Position numbers and translations under genes: made by a program. A stretch of DNA of 29,436 bases from a virus, in the IMG/VR virus record IMGVR_UViG_3300048918_000259, positions 1 to 29,436 of that record. One strand, 5' to 3'. The notes below the pieces were generated by a model. The model was not told the DNA's origin, did not search any database, and was given only the letters and a program-made list of their open reading frames with translations. Numbering within the stretch: the first letter of the stretch is position 1; every line of letters begins with the position of its first letter. Of this stretch, positions 8,272 through 15,554 are shown one piece after another.

Positions 8272-8916
8272 ATGGACGTTGCGAAACTCGACCTGCGCAA
8301 CATCGACTTCGACCTCGATGGACACCTGAACGCAGGCGGGCTGATCCACACCTATGCGGCCAGCACCACCACGCCGCTCGCGACCTATACCGATGCGACG
8401 GGCCTCCAGGCGAACGCCAACCCCATCGTGGCGGACAGCTCGGGAAACTACCACCTCTGGCTGACGGTCGGCTCGGCCTACAAGTTCGTCTTTGCAACCG
8501 CCGAAGACGTTACGATCTACACCGAGAACAACGTCACCGTGGCGACCGGCGGTACCATCGAGGGCTCGGTCTTCTGCGATGTCCTCCTGACCTATCCGGG
8601 CGGCCCTCCGGGCTCCTCGGAGTGGCTTGGCGGCGAGCGTTTCGCCCACGATGTGGACTTCCTGGCCAACTGGACCTCCTCGTACGGCAAGGTCCCCAAG
8701 ACGCTTCCGGCGGCCTCCTTCGAAGTCACCATCAAGAAGAACAACTCCACGGTCGGCACGGCCACCTGCGACACGTCCGGCGTCTGGACCTTCGCGACCT
8801 CCGGCGGGGCACAACAGCACTTCCTCGCGGGCGATGAGATCGACTTCTACGGCCCCTCGAGCGCGGACACCAACATCACCGACTTTGGCCTGACCCTGGC
8901 CGGGAGCCTCGCGTAA
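8272..8916 (+). CDS. Tail fibre/receptor-binding-type protein with head-binding-like N-terminus
   Basis: This 214-residue protein opens with 'AGGLIHTYAASTTTPLATYT', then 'ANPIVADSSGNYHLWL', the characteristic pattern of N-terminal virion-attachment domains of podoviral tail fibres and tailspikes (a yTYaaGTtTP..tYtD..g..NpNPivlDs.G motif). The C-terminal half ('FLANWTSSYGKVPKTLPAAS' and beta strands ending in 'DFGLTLAGSLA') looks like a separate beta-sandwich module. RBS CGGAG precedes ATG 8272. The stop overlaps the next start by 1 nt (TAATG). The protein is short for a full fibre, so it may be an adaptor to which the larger proteins downstream attach. Confidence 0.72.
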   Translation: MDVAKLDLRNIDFDLDGHLNAGGLIHTYAASTTTPLATYTDATGLQANANPIVADSSGNYHLWLTVGSAYKFVFATAEDVTIYTENNVTVATGGTIEGSVFCDVLLTYPGGPPGSSEWLGGERFAHDVDFLANWTSSYGKVPKTLPAASFEVTIKKNNSTVGTATCDTSGVWTFATSGGAQQHFLAGDEIDFYGPSSADTNITDFGLTLAGSLA

Positions 8917-9899
8917 TGGCTGACCTCATGTACGGCGGGGAGATCGGCCCGCTGATCCCGTCTGACGGGACGGTCGTAGAGGTCACCGCCACCGGCAACG
9001 TCTACGACACGGCCAAGTGCCGTTGCGCGGTCTACGTCTTCAGCCGCAACAGCTCCGCATCAAGCCCGACCTTTGCCGCGAAGGACACGCTGTGGGTCCA
9101 TTGGGACACCAACAGCGAGACCCACTTCGACAACCGCAAGTCGGGGATCGTGGAGCTGGTCGCGAGTTCGACGCCGATCATCCGCGTCGCCTCGACCCAG
9201 GCCGGGCAGGGCAACGATACCCTCTACCTGGAGTATTTCAGCGGCGGGACGTGGACGACGGTCGGCGGAAGCCAAACCTTCACCACCTTCGGCGTGCGCC
9301 AGACCTTCGATCTGTTCTTCGAGAAATCCAGCGGAACGCTTCGCCTTTACTCCTCGGGAAGCCTCGTCACCGCGCTTGGCGGAACCGCCGTCATCGCCCT
9401 GCAAAGCCTCGGCGCGATCACGCGGGTAGACTGGCGCGGCAACTACGACGGCGGCATCAAGGTCAGCCAGAACGTGGTGTCAGAAGACAGCACCATCGGG
9501 GTCAGCGTCTACACCCGCTATCCAAACGGCGCAGGGGCTTCCAGCGACTATACCGGCTCCTACGCCAACGTCGATGAGATCGTCTATTCCGACGCTGACG
9601 CGATCACCTCCACCGTCTCGGGCGATACGGAACTCTTCACCCACACTGGCCCGACACTGCCCTCCACGATTGCCGTGCGTGGCGTCTACATCGCGGCCCG
9701 CGCCAAGACCGGCGGGACGGTGACCGGCCAGAAGGGTGCGCTCCGCATCGGCTCCACGACGTACGCGTCTGCCGCCAACGTCCTTGACGCCGGGTTCGGC
9801 GCTGACGGCCACATGTACGCCGTCAGCCCGGCCACCTCCGCAGCCTTCACCAAGGCCGAAATCGAGGCCATGCAGTACGGCCACAGGTCGCTGACGTGA
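8916..9899 (+). CDS. Phage tail/virion surface protein with beta-sandwich (lectin-like) fold
   Basis: This 327-residue protein is dominated by beta-strand patterns, with 'DTLWVHWDTNSETHFDNRKS' and 'DTLYLEYFSGGTWTTVGGS' resembling concanavalin A-like surface modules, and no membrane segment. The N-terminus 'MADLMYGGEIGPLIPSDG' carries no signal peptide. It is coupled to the upstream attachment-type gene (1-nt overlap) and to a 54-codon gene downstream (GTG at 9896 overlapping its stop). Context and composition suggest a tail or fibre component; carbohydrate binding is possible but unproven. Confidence 0.6.
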   Translation: MADLMYGGEIGPLIPSDGTVVEVTATGNVYDTAKCRCAVYVFSRNSSASSPTFAAKDTLWVHWDTNSETHFDNRKSGIVELVASSTPIIRVASTQAGQGNDTLYLEYFSGGTWTTVGGSQTFTTFGVRQTFDLFFEKSSGTLRLYSSGSLVTALGGTAVIALQSLGAITRVDWRGNYDGGIKVSQNVVSEDSTIGVSVYTRYPNGAGASSDYTGSYANVDEIVYSDADAITSTVSGDTELFTHTGPTLPSTIAVRGVYIAARAKTGGTVTGQKGALRIGSTTYASAANVLDAGFGADGHMYAVSPATSAAFTKAEIEAMQYGHRSLT

Positions 9900-10060
9900 G
9901 CGGGATCACCACCACCAAGTCCGTGATGTTCGTCGCGGTCAACTCCGCGTCGGGCGGGATCACGCTGACCAAATCGGTGCTGTTCATCGCGTTCAATCCT
10001 ACCGCGGTCGTCAATCCGCGCACCAAGGCCCGCGTCCGCGTCCGTTACGGCCAGGCCTAG
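9896..10060 (+). CDS. 54-residue phage tail-associated small protein with duplicated motif
   Basis: Starting at GTG 9896, which overlaps the previous stop (GTGA), this frame runs 54 codons to TAG at 10058-10060. It encodes two copies of one short unit, 'GITTTKSVMFVAVN' and 'GITLTKSVLFIAFN', joined by a short linker and followed by a basic tail 'NPRTKARVRVRYGQA'. Units of the 'G-I/L-T-x-T/S-K-S/A-V-x-F/Y-x-A' type occur at the ends of phage tail proteins. The overlap and internal duplication support a real gene. Function is unknown. Confidence 0.6.
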   Translation: MSGITTTKSVMFVAVNSASGGITLTKSVLFIAFNPTAVVNPRTKARVRVRYGQA

Positions 10061-10092
10061 CCCCAAGCACATCCACTGAACCCGGAGTCGCC

Positions 10093-11880
10093 ATGCAGCG
10101 AACTCGCCTCGTCGTGGGCCGCAACACACGTACATCCTCAGCCCATGGCCGCGGCCACGTCTCGATGCCGCCACCGGCCCCGACGCTCGGCGCCCTGGCG
10201 CTGACCGGCGCGACGTTCGCCGCCGACGCGCTGGCGGGCGCAGCCATCGGCACGCTGAGCGGCATGACTGCGGGCTCCACGATTGCCGTCTTCCCGGCCG
10301 AGCCTCGGGTATCCCTGGTGGGAACTGGCCTACGGGTGGGCTCCACGGCCGCCAGCGCCGGCACGTTCTCGGTGACCATCCGCGAGACGCTCACCGGAGC
10401 GAGCAACACCCCGCGCGACTCGACGTTCACGATCACGGTTAGCGCCGCCGCTACACCCCCGCCAGTCGTCACGCTGGCCGCTCTGACGCTGAGTGCGTCG
10501 AGCTTCACGGCAGGCGATGCCGAAGGAACCTTCATCGGGGCGATTTCCGGCAAGACGACGGGCTCCACGCTTTCGCTCAGCCCCTCGGACACTCACATCA
10601 AGATCGTCGGCACGAACCTGCTGGTCGGCCCTACATCGTCATCGGCCGGCACGCTCGACATCACCATCCGCGAGACGCTGACGGGCGCCACCAACACGCC
10701 GAAGGACACGGGGTTTTCGCTGACCATCGCCGAAGCGCCGGCCGCTCCCGTCGTCTCGACCTATGGCAACGACGGATCGGGTTCGATCCCGGGCGGGGCG
10801 ACTGTCGTAACGCCGGTCACGCTGGCCGCTGCGATCTCCGGCGCGGCGACCTCGGCGAATCTGGTCCTGGCCCTTGAGCCCGGATCCTATGGCGCCGTCA
10901 CGATCACCAAGGACATGGACAGCGGCAAGACCCTGACGCTGTACGGACAGACGGGCGTCAGCTTCTCGTCGCTCTACCTCAACAGCGCCAACGGGATCGC
11001 GGTCAAGTACGCCAACGTCTCCAGCGTCTCGGGCAACTTCGCCATCCAGGTTTCGGGCGGTAGCCGCCTGACGCTCGAACACATCACCGGCAACCCCGGT
11101 GGGACCTATTCGGGCGTGGGCGTCTCGATCCGCGACAGCGATACGGTGAGCGTCACCAACTGCGATTTCTCGTTCTACGGGACCGCCATAGCGCCGGCAT
11201 CCAGCACCAACGTCACGATCTCCGACAACCGCATAACGGACATCGGCGACAACTTCATCTTCTACAACCTCTGCACTGACCTCGCCATCCTGCGAAACCT
11301 CCTGATGCGGCCCGGCGGCCCGAGTGACGGGCAGCACAGGGACGCCATTCAGGGCGCTTCGGCTGGTACGCCGGACGAGGGCGGCCCGATCCGCAGCGCG
11401 AGGGTGCAGATCGAGAACAACACCTATATCCGCGACAGTGGACTCTCCGTCGTCCAGGGCATCGGGTTCATCGAAAGCACCGACGACCTCTCCCTGCGCT
11501 TCAACGTCGATCACGGAAGCGCCTCGAACGGCATGAGCATCAGCGATTGCAACCGGGTGACCGTCGAGGGCAACCAGGTGCAGGGCCGGACAGACGCGGA
11601 CGGACAGGGCAACGCGGGGAGCGGAAGCCAGATCCTCGCCCGTGGCAACTCCGACACGATCACCTTCCTCAACAACAAGTCCGGCGCCATCGGCTACCTG
11701 ACCAATGCCGAGATCTGCACGAACGTCACGCCGGTTGGGGCCCCGCTCGCAAGCGGAGCGCCCGCCAACACCGTCATCGGCTTCAACGGAAACACCTTCC
11801 TGGCCGATGCGACCGGCATTGCGGACACAGCCGCGCTGCTCACCTTCCTCGCCGCCAACCCTGACAATCCGCGGCCCTAG
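10093..11880 (+). CDS. Beta-helix tailspike-like protein with two tandem N-terminal repeat domains
   Basis: The 595-residue product has three parts. Residues about 31-116 and 127-212 are tandem copies of one domain of roughly 85 residues; shared stretches include 'VTIRETLTGASNTPRD' versus 'ITIRETLTGATNTPKD' and 'GSTIAVFPAEPRVSLVGTGL' versus 'GSTLSLSPSDTHIKIVGTNL'. These look like cadherin/Ig-like beta-sandwich repeats. From about 225 to the end the Asn/Ser/Gly-rich, short-strand pattern ('VSVTNCDFSFYG', 'NVTISDNRITDIGDNFIFY') is a right-handed parallel beta-helix of the pectate-lyase type. Such proteins are tailspike depolymerases or receptor-binding spikes that degrade host polysaccharide. 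Catalytic residues cannot be named. RBS GGAG precedes ATG 10093. Confidence 0.72.
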   Translation: MQRTRLVVGRNTRTSSAHGRGHVSMPPPAPTLGALALTGATFAADALAGAAIGTLSGMTAGSTIAVFPAEPRVSLVGTGLRVGSTAASAGTFSVTIRETLTGASNTPRDSTFTITVSAAATPPPVVTLAALTLSASSFTAGDAEGTFIGAISGKTTGSTLSLSPSDTHIKIVGTNLLVGPTSSSAGTLDITIRETLTGATNTPKDTGFSLTIAEAPAAPVVSTYGNDGSGSIPGGATVVTPVTLAAAISGAATSANLVLALEPGSYGAVTITKDMDSGKTLTLYGQTGVSFSSLYLNSANGIAVKYANVSSVSGNFAIQVSGGSRLTLEHITGNPGGTYSGVGVSIRDSDTVSVTNCDFSFYGTAIAPASSTNVTISDNRITDIGDNFIFYNLCTDLAILRNLLMRPGGPSDGQHRDAIQGASAGTPDEGGPIRSARVQIENNTYIRDSGLSVVQGIGFIESTDDLSLRFNVDHGSASNGMSISDCNRVTVEGNQVQGRTDADGQGNAGSGSQILARGNSDTITFLNNKSGAIGYLTNAEICTNVTPVGAPLASGAPANTVIGFNGNTFLADATGIADTAALLTFLAANPDNPRP

Positions 11881-11882
11881 CG

Positions 11883-12164
11883 ATGAACGAGCGTCAATCC
11901 GTCGCCGGGGCTTACCAGAAGATCGAGAGCCACGAAGAACTGTGCGTCGAGCGCTACGACCGCATCAACGAGAAGCTGGGCGAACTGACGGACGGCGCCA
12001 AGACGCAAAACCGGCTGATGGTGAGCGTTCTCTTGGCCCTGCTCGGCTGGATGGCGCTGCAGCTCTGGAATGGCCAGGTGGTGCATCCGCCGACCCAGAC
12101 CAGCACGCAGACGCAGACCACGACGAACACCCAGACGACGCCGCTCCATGCGCCGGATCGCTAG
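11883..12164 (+). CDS. XhlA-like small membrane protein with coiled coil (lysis-region type)
   Basis: A 93-residue protein with a helical, heptad-like N-terminus ('YQKIESHEELCVERYDRINE') followed by one membrane helix at about 45-64 ('LMVSVLLALLGWMALQLW') and a polar Thr/Gln/Pro-rich C-terminal tail. The amphipathic helix plus single transmembrane helix resembles the haemolysin XhlA family that works with holins and endolysins in many prophages. It starts 2 nt after the tailspike stop with no strong ribosome binding site. The next gene, a lipoprotein, begins inside its 3' end in another frame. That nesting resembles spanin pairs, though the canonical pair lies at 15150-15702. Confidence 0.6.
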   Translation: MNERQSVAGAYQKIESHEELCVERYDRINEKLGELTDGAKTQNRLMVSVLLALLGWMALQLWNGQVVHPPTQTSTQTQTTTNTQTTPLHAPDR

Positions 12165-12306
12165 CGTTCTCTTCCTCCTCCTTGTTGCGGGTTCCTGCAC
12201 GACGATAGGAACGACCATGAGTGGGAATTGGGGATCTGATTACCGCTGGGTTCATGGGGTTGGGGGGCATGTGATGCCGGGGCCGGATGGACGGCAGGTT
12301 GTCTAG
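12148..12306 (+). CDS. Small lipoprotein nested over the end of the membrane-protein gene
   Basis: A 52-codon frame starts at ATG 12148 inside the previous gene's 3' end. It opens with a basic n-region and hydrophobic stretch 'MRRIASVLFLLLVAGSC', giving a lipobox-like AGS-Cys17 cleavage site, followed by a Gly/Trp-rich 35-residue mature peptide ('SGNWGSDYRWVHGVGGHVMP'). This is the architecture of a small outer-membrane lipoprotein such as an o-spanin. Canonical Rz1 is encoded elsewhere in this window, so it may be an accessory lysis or superinfection-exclusion lipoprotein. Confidence 0.55.
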   Translation: MRRIASVLFLLLVAGSCTTIGTTMSGNWGSDYRWVHGVGGHVMPGPDGRQVV

Positions 12307-12311
12307 TTCAT

Positions 12312-12343
12312 CCCGGGGCAGGGCCTAGCGCCGAGGTGTCCGC
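12312..12343 (-). repeat. Dispersed bipartite element, copy a
   Basis: CCCGGG (12312-12317) and, on the minus strand, GCGGACACCTC are separated by about 17 nt. The copy fills the gap between two plus-strand genes, and its GAGG serves as ribosome binding site for ATG 12345. Confidence 0.55.
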
Positions 12344-12344
12344 C

Positions 12345-12536
12345 ATGACCGACCCCATCGATCCTTCCGCCGACACCCTGCGCGCCGCCCTCGATCTCCT
12401 GAACTCCGCCGAGAGACAGAAGCGCTATCGCACCCGCCGCCGGACGTGGGCGTGGAAGATCGGTCGCCCCTATTCCGAAGACCTCGACAAGCCCCTCCCA
12501 GCCGTCGTTGACGGTGTTGACCCGGAGAACGGATGA
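12345..12536 (+). CDS. Small hypothetical protein
   Basis: A 63-residue polar protein ('TDPIDPSADTLRAALDLLNS', then a basic 'RQKRYRTRRRTWAWKIGRPY'). GAGG lies 8 nt before ATG 12345, favouring it over the in-frame GTG at 12336; this GAGG is part of the dispersed repeat copy at 12312-12343. The stop overlaps the metallophosphoesterase start in an ATGA. No family recognised; the basic patch could bind nucleic acid. Confidence 0.6.
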   Translation: MTDPIDPSADTLRAALDLLNSAERQKRYRTRRRTWAWKIGRPYSEDLDKPLPAVVDGVDPENG

Positions 12537-13591
12537 CCGCTCGCAAAGGGCAATCGACCACTGGCCTCAAGCCCCGCGAACTCGACGCGGCGACCAGGGC
12601 CGTCCTGGAGGAGGGCAACGTCACGGCTGCCGCCCGTAAGCTCGGGATACCGCGAGCGACCCTCCAACATCAGCTCAAGATCGCGGTGAGGGCGGGCTAC
12701 ACCGTCCCTCGCACGCAATCCAACCCGTCCCGCTGGCGACCCGGCGCGGAGATCGTTGCCGCCCGCAAAGCTGAGTTCGAACGGGTCAGGAACTCCGGCC
12801 CCAATCGCGACGGCAACGTGATCTTCCGGCCGGACGATGGGCCGTTCATGCTGATCATGCTGGGCGACGAACACCTCGACAATCCAGGGACCGACCTCAA
12901 CCTCTGGGAGCGCTGGATCGGCTACCTGAACCGTGCCAAGCATATCACCGGCTGGTCGCTGGGCGACGTGCTGGACTCCTGGCTGAAGCCGCTCGCCCAC
13001 CTCTACGCCAATTCCGAGACGCCGGCCCCCGAAGGCTGGATTTTGCTGCAACACTACCTCGACCAGATCGGCTCGGACCTCGACTGCTCTGTGGCCGGAA
13101 ACCATGACAAATGGGCCGGCGCGAACGACGTGCTGGGAATGCTCATGGAGCAACATGGTGTCATGCACCGCGCCGACTCCCTGCGCGTCGCCTACCGCTG
13201 CCCGAACGGGCGCGAGATCACCGTCAACGCCCGCCACACCTGGCCGGGCCGGTCGATGTGGAATGAGGTCCACTCGATCAAGCGCGCCGCCCGCATGGGG
13301 ATCAGGGATACGATCCTCGTGGGCGGACATACCCACGTCTCGGGCGAAAGCACCGAACGCGACCCGATGAACGGCAAGATATCGTTCTGCTACCAGGTCG
13401 CGTCGTTCAAGCTGGTGGACGACTACGCCGACACGCTGGGCTTTCTGGACCGCAACCTGTCGCCCGCCGTCGCCCTGGTGATCGACCCGCGCCGGGCTGA
13501 CAACGACCCTGAGCTGGTCAAGCACTTCTACGATCCCGCGCCGGCCGCCGACTACCTGGCGTTCCTGCGGCGCAAGGCCAAGGCCGCCTAG
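12533..13591 (+). CDS. HTH plus calcineurin-like metallophosphoesterase
   Basis: This 352-residue protein joins an N-terminal helix-turn-helix of Fis-like type at about 17-50 ('VTAAARKLGIPRATLQHQLK') to a calcineurin-like phosphoesterase domain from about 100. All metal-site motifs are visible: 'LGDEH' (Asp112, His114), 'LGDVLD' (Asp145), 'AGNHDKW' (Asn190-His191-Asp192), 'ARHTWPG' (His235) and 'GGHTHVSG' (His266, His268). The family hydrolyses phosphomonoesters or diesters, including nucleic acids, with two metal ions. It lies between tail and lysis genes, where a DNA nuclease or phosphatase role in host takeover or packaging is conceivable. Its start overlaps the previous stop. Confidence 0.82.
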   Translation: MTARKGQSTTGLKPRELDAATRAVLEEGNVTAAARKLGIPRATLQHQLKIAVRAGYTVPRTQSNPSRWRPGAEIVAARKAEFERVRNSGPNRDGNVIFRPDDGPFMLIMLGDEHLDNPGTDLNLWERWIGYLNRAKHITGWSLGDVLDSWLKPLAHLYANSETPAPEGWILLQHYLDQIGSDLDCSVAGNHDKWAGANDVLGMLMEQHGVMHRADSLRVAYRCPNGREITVNARHTWPGRSMWNEVHSIKRAARMGIRDTILVGGHTHVSGESTERDPMNGKISFCYQVASFKLVDDYADTLGFLDRNLSPAVALVIDPRRADNDPELVKHFYDPAPAADYLAFLRRKAKAA

Positions 13592-13621
13592 CCGAACCCC
13601 TCCACAATCTGCCGAGGTTCC

Positions 13622-14350
13622 ATGCGAGCTGTCCCAGACATCGCCGCGAAATTCGTGCGCGCTCACGAAGGCTGTTCCCTCAGGGCCTATCAGGACTCCG
13701 GCGGCGTGTGGACCGTGGGCTACGGCCACGTAGGACCCGAGATCCACAAGGGCCTGATCGTCCCGCAAGCCGCCGCTGACCAGTACCTCAACGAGGATCT
13801 GGGGATTGCCGCCAAGCGCCTAAACGGCGTGGTGGACGAGGCCGTGATCCTCTCCCTCACCGACAACCAGTACGCCGCCCTGATCTCGTTCGTCTTCAAC
13901 CTCGGGGCCGATCCGTCGTGGACGATCTGGAAGCGCCTGAACGCGCGCAAGTACGATCAGGTCCCCGGCGAGATGTCCCGCTTCGTCAACGCCGGCGGGA
14001 AGAAGGTCCAAGGCCTCGTCAACCGCCGGGCCGCCGAAGTGCAGCTCTGGTCGAACGGTGAGCCCGGGACGGACAACGAAGTGCTGTCCAGCGCCCAGAC
14101 GCGCAACTGCCCCACACCGCCGGTTCCTGGCTCGTCAGGGAGCCTTGTGGGGCGCTGCGTGGCCTACGGGACGGGTGCGGTCGCGTCCATCGGGGTCGCC
14201 GCCCAGCAAGTCTCCTCGGCCGTCCAGCCCTACGCCGACAAGAGCCCCATCGTCGCCAAGGTCGTCTCGGTCATGGCGCTCCTGGGGGCGGGGGCCGTGG
14301 TCGTGGGCCTGGTCCTGTCGTGGCTCAAGCATCGTGAGGAGAAGCGTTGA
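13622..14350 (+). CDS. Endolysin: T4-type lysozyme (GH24) with C-terminal membrane anchor
   Basis: The first 150 residues are a T4-lysozyme-type muramidase. The Glu-8aa-Asp-5aa-Thr triad is intact as Glu16 ('AHEGCSLRAY'), Asp25 ('QDSGG') and Thr31 ('VWTVGYGH'). Further family marks are 'LTDNQYAALISFVFNLG' and 'QGLVNRRAAEVQLW'. Unlike T4 lysozyme, the protein goes on for about 90 residues, with a Cys/Pro-rich linker, an Ala/Gly-rich segment and a clear membrane helix at about 213-236 ('VMALLGAGAVVVGLVLSWL') followed by a basic end. There is no N-terminal signal. A membrane-tethered lysozyme suggests controlled release at lysis. RBS GAGG lies just before ATG 13622. Confidence 0.85.
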   Translation: MRAVPDIAAKFVRAHEGCSLRAYQDSGGVWTVGYGHVGPEIHKGLIVPQAAADQYLNEDLGIAAKRLNGVVDEAVILSLTDNQYAALISFVFNLGADPSWTIWKRLNARKYDQVPGEMSRFVNAGGKKVQGLVNRRAAEVQLWSNGEPGTDNEVLSSAQTRNCPTPPVPGSSGSLVGRCVAYGTGAVASIGVAAQQVSSAVQPYADKSPIVAKVVSVMALLGAGAVVVGLVLSWLKHREEKR

Positions 14351-14697
14351 CCCTAGCTCTCTGCCTGATCGCGCTCGCCCTGGCTCTCCAGCCGGTGATC
14401 TGGGCGCTCGTGTTTTTCATCGCCCTCCAGCTCGCGTCCGCTGGAGACGGCACACCCCCGACGCAACCAAGTGAGGATCAAATGTCTCAAGCTGTGAAAG
14501 ACGCCTTTGCTGCCTATGTGGCTTTTCGGGATGCTGGTGAAGCAAAGGCCGTAGCCGATGCTGTCGCCGCCGAACAGGCCAACCATCAAGCCGAGATCGA
14601 CGCTGCGAAGGCTGCTGGCGCTCAAGCCGAGTCCGACGAGGACGTGGCGGTGATCGCTGCGGCGATGCCGGCGCCTGAACCCGCGCCCGAGGGCTGA
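14347..14697 (+). CDS. Holin-like membrane protein candidate with helical C-terminal domain; start uncertain
   Basis: Read from TTG 14347 (GAGGAG 5 nt upstream, TTGA overlap with the endolysin stop), this is a 116-residue protein: a hydrophobic N-terminus 'LIALALALQPVIWALVFFIA' (one or two membrane helices), a Pro-rich linker and an Ala/Glu-rich helical tail. An internal ATG at 14481 has its own GAGG seven nt upstream and would give only the soluble 72-residue part. Both products could be made. Position directly after the endolysin suggests a holin or holin regulator, but no family signature was recognised. Confidence 0.5.
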   Translation: MTLALCLIALALALQPVIWALVFFIALQLASAGDGTPPTQPSEDQMSQAVKDAFAAYVAFRDAGEAKAVADAVAAEQANHQAEIDAAKAAGAQAESDEDVAVIAAAMPAPEPAPEG

Positions 14698-14700
14698 TCG

Positions 14701-14808
14701 ATGGGGTGGGCCATCGTCGCGGGCTTAGCCGTCTGGGCGGCGATGGTGGCCCTGCCTCTCGTGCTTATCGTGGTGCTGGTCCGAGGCTGGCTGACGGGCA
14801 AGTGGTAG
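14701..14808 (+). CDS. 35-residue single-pass membrane peptide in the lysis region
   Basis: ATG 14701 lies 7 nt after GAGGG and opens a 35-codon frame ending in TAG at 14806-14808. The peptide is one long hydrophobic helix ('VWAAMVALPLVLIVVLV') with a short 'RGWLTGKW' basic C-terminus. Size, location between endolysin and spanins, and ribosome binding site support a real gene. It could be a holin, pinholin or antiholin-like peptide. Confidence 0.5.
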   Translation: MGWAIVAGLAVWAAMVALPLVLIVVLVRGWLTGKW

Positions 14809-14970
14809 GCGCTGCGGGCCGGACGCTATCCCGGCTAAAGGGCGATCTGGCAGGAACTTAATCCCGGTGTGGTCCACGCCCCTCGACCCCACGATGCGGT
14901 TCTGCTTTCACCGCCGCCGCAGCCCCTGAACAATGCCAGGACATCGTTGACTCTGCAAGGGAAATTCGGC
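14809..14970. other. 162-nt intergenic stretch in the lysis region
   Basis: No convincing gene. It contains TCCCGG at about 14830 and again at 14863, perhaps remnants of the dispersed CCCGGG element but too degenerate to call. A TTGACT lies about 25 nt before the next start codon and could be a promoter -35 box, but no good -10 is visible. Confidence 0.3.
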
Positions 14971-15153
14971 ATGATAGACCCCAATGGCTACCCGGCCACG
15001 GACCCGACGCTGCTAGACCGCTTGGTTGATGCGGCGCGCAACTATCGGATGACTCCGCAGGAGGTGTTCGATCAGCGCGTGAGCTTCGTCTACGGGCAGA
15101 TGAACGGCGAGGTCACGAAGGAGTGGGTCCGCGAACAGTTGGCGGCCCGATGA
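14971..15153 (+). CDS. Conserved small phage hypothetical protein
   Basis: A 60-residue soluble protein with ATG 14971 behind AAGGGA; the longer in-frame GTG start at 14869 has a non-protein-like extension. The motif 'QRVSFVYGQMNGEVTKEWVR' matches a pattern I recognise from many small proteins next to lysis genes in alphaproteobacterial prophages ('QRxSFxYGN...VTkexVr'). The role is unknown. Its stop overlaps the Rz start in an ATGA (15150-15153). Confidence 0.65.
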   Translation: MIDPNGYPATDPTLLDRLVDAARNYRMTPQEVFDQRVSFVYGQMNGEVTKEWVREQLAAR

Positions 15154-15554
15154 TAAAGGCGTTCCTCGCGGCCTACGCGCCTTGGCTCTACGGCGGCCTC
15201 GCGGCGATCATCCTTGGCCTCGCCGGTTGGCTCTACCTCAAAGGCCGCCACGACGCCGACGCGGCCAGCAAGGCCCGAGCGGCCGCCGCCACTCAAACCC
15301 GCCAAGCCCAAATCACCCAAGCCACAAACACCGCGGTCGATCACTACACCCACGACGTGACGATTTTGCACGACCGAACGGAGAAAGCCGCAGATGCCAT
15401 CCGTAAGGCCCCAACAGCTCAAGACGCTCTCGATCCTGGCTATCGCGCTTCTCTCTGCGATCAGCTTGCAGGGGTGCGCGGAACAGCCGTTTGCATCCCA
15501 GACGATCACCATTCCGTCGATGCTTCGGGAGGCCTGCCCGGCGCCGGTTTCTAA
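15150..15554 (+). CDS. Rz: Rz-like inner-membrane spanin
   Basis: The 134-residue product has a short N-terminus, one membrane helix at about 11-31 ('WLYGGLAAIILGLAGWLYLK') and a long periplasmic helical, Ala/Gln/Thr-rich coiled coil. This is the topology of i-spanins, which join an outer-membrane lipoprotein to fuse the two membranes in the last step of Gram-negative lysis. The start of the candidate partner (15394) lies inside this gene in a +1 frame, the classic Rz/Rz1 nesting. ATG 15150 is preferred to the in-frame upstream 15123 because of the ATGA overlap with the previous gene. Confidence 0.78.
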   Translation: MIKAFLAAYAPWLYGGLAAIILGLAGWLYLKGRHDADAASKARAAAATQTRQAQITQATNTAVDHYTHDVTILHDRTEKAADAIRKAPTAQDALDPGYRASLCDQLAGVRGTAVCIPDDHHSVDASGGLPGAGF

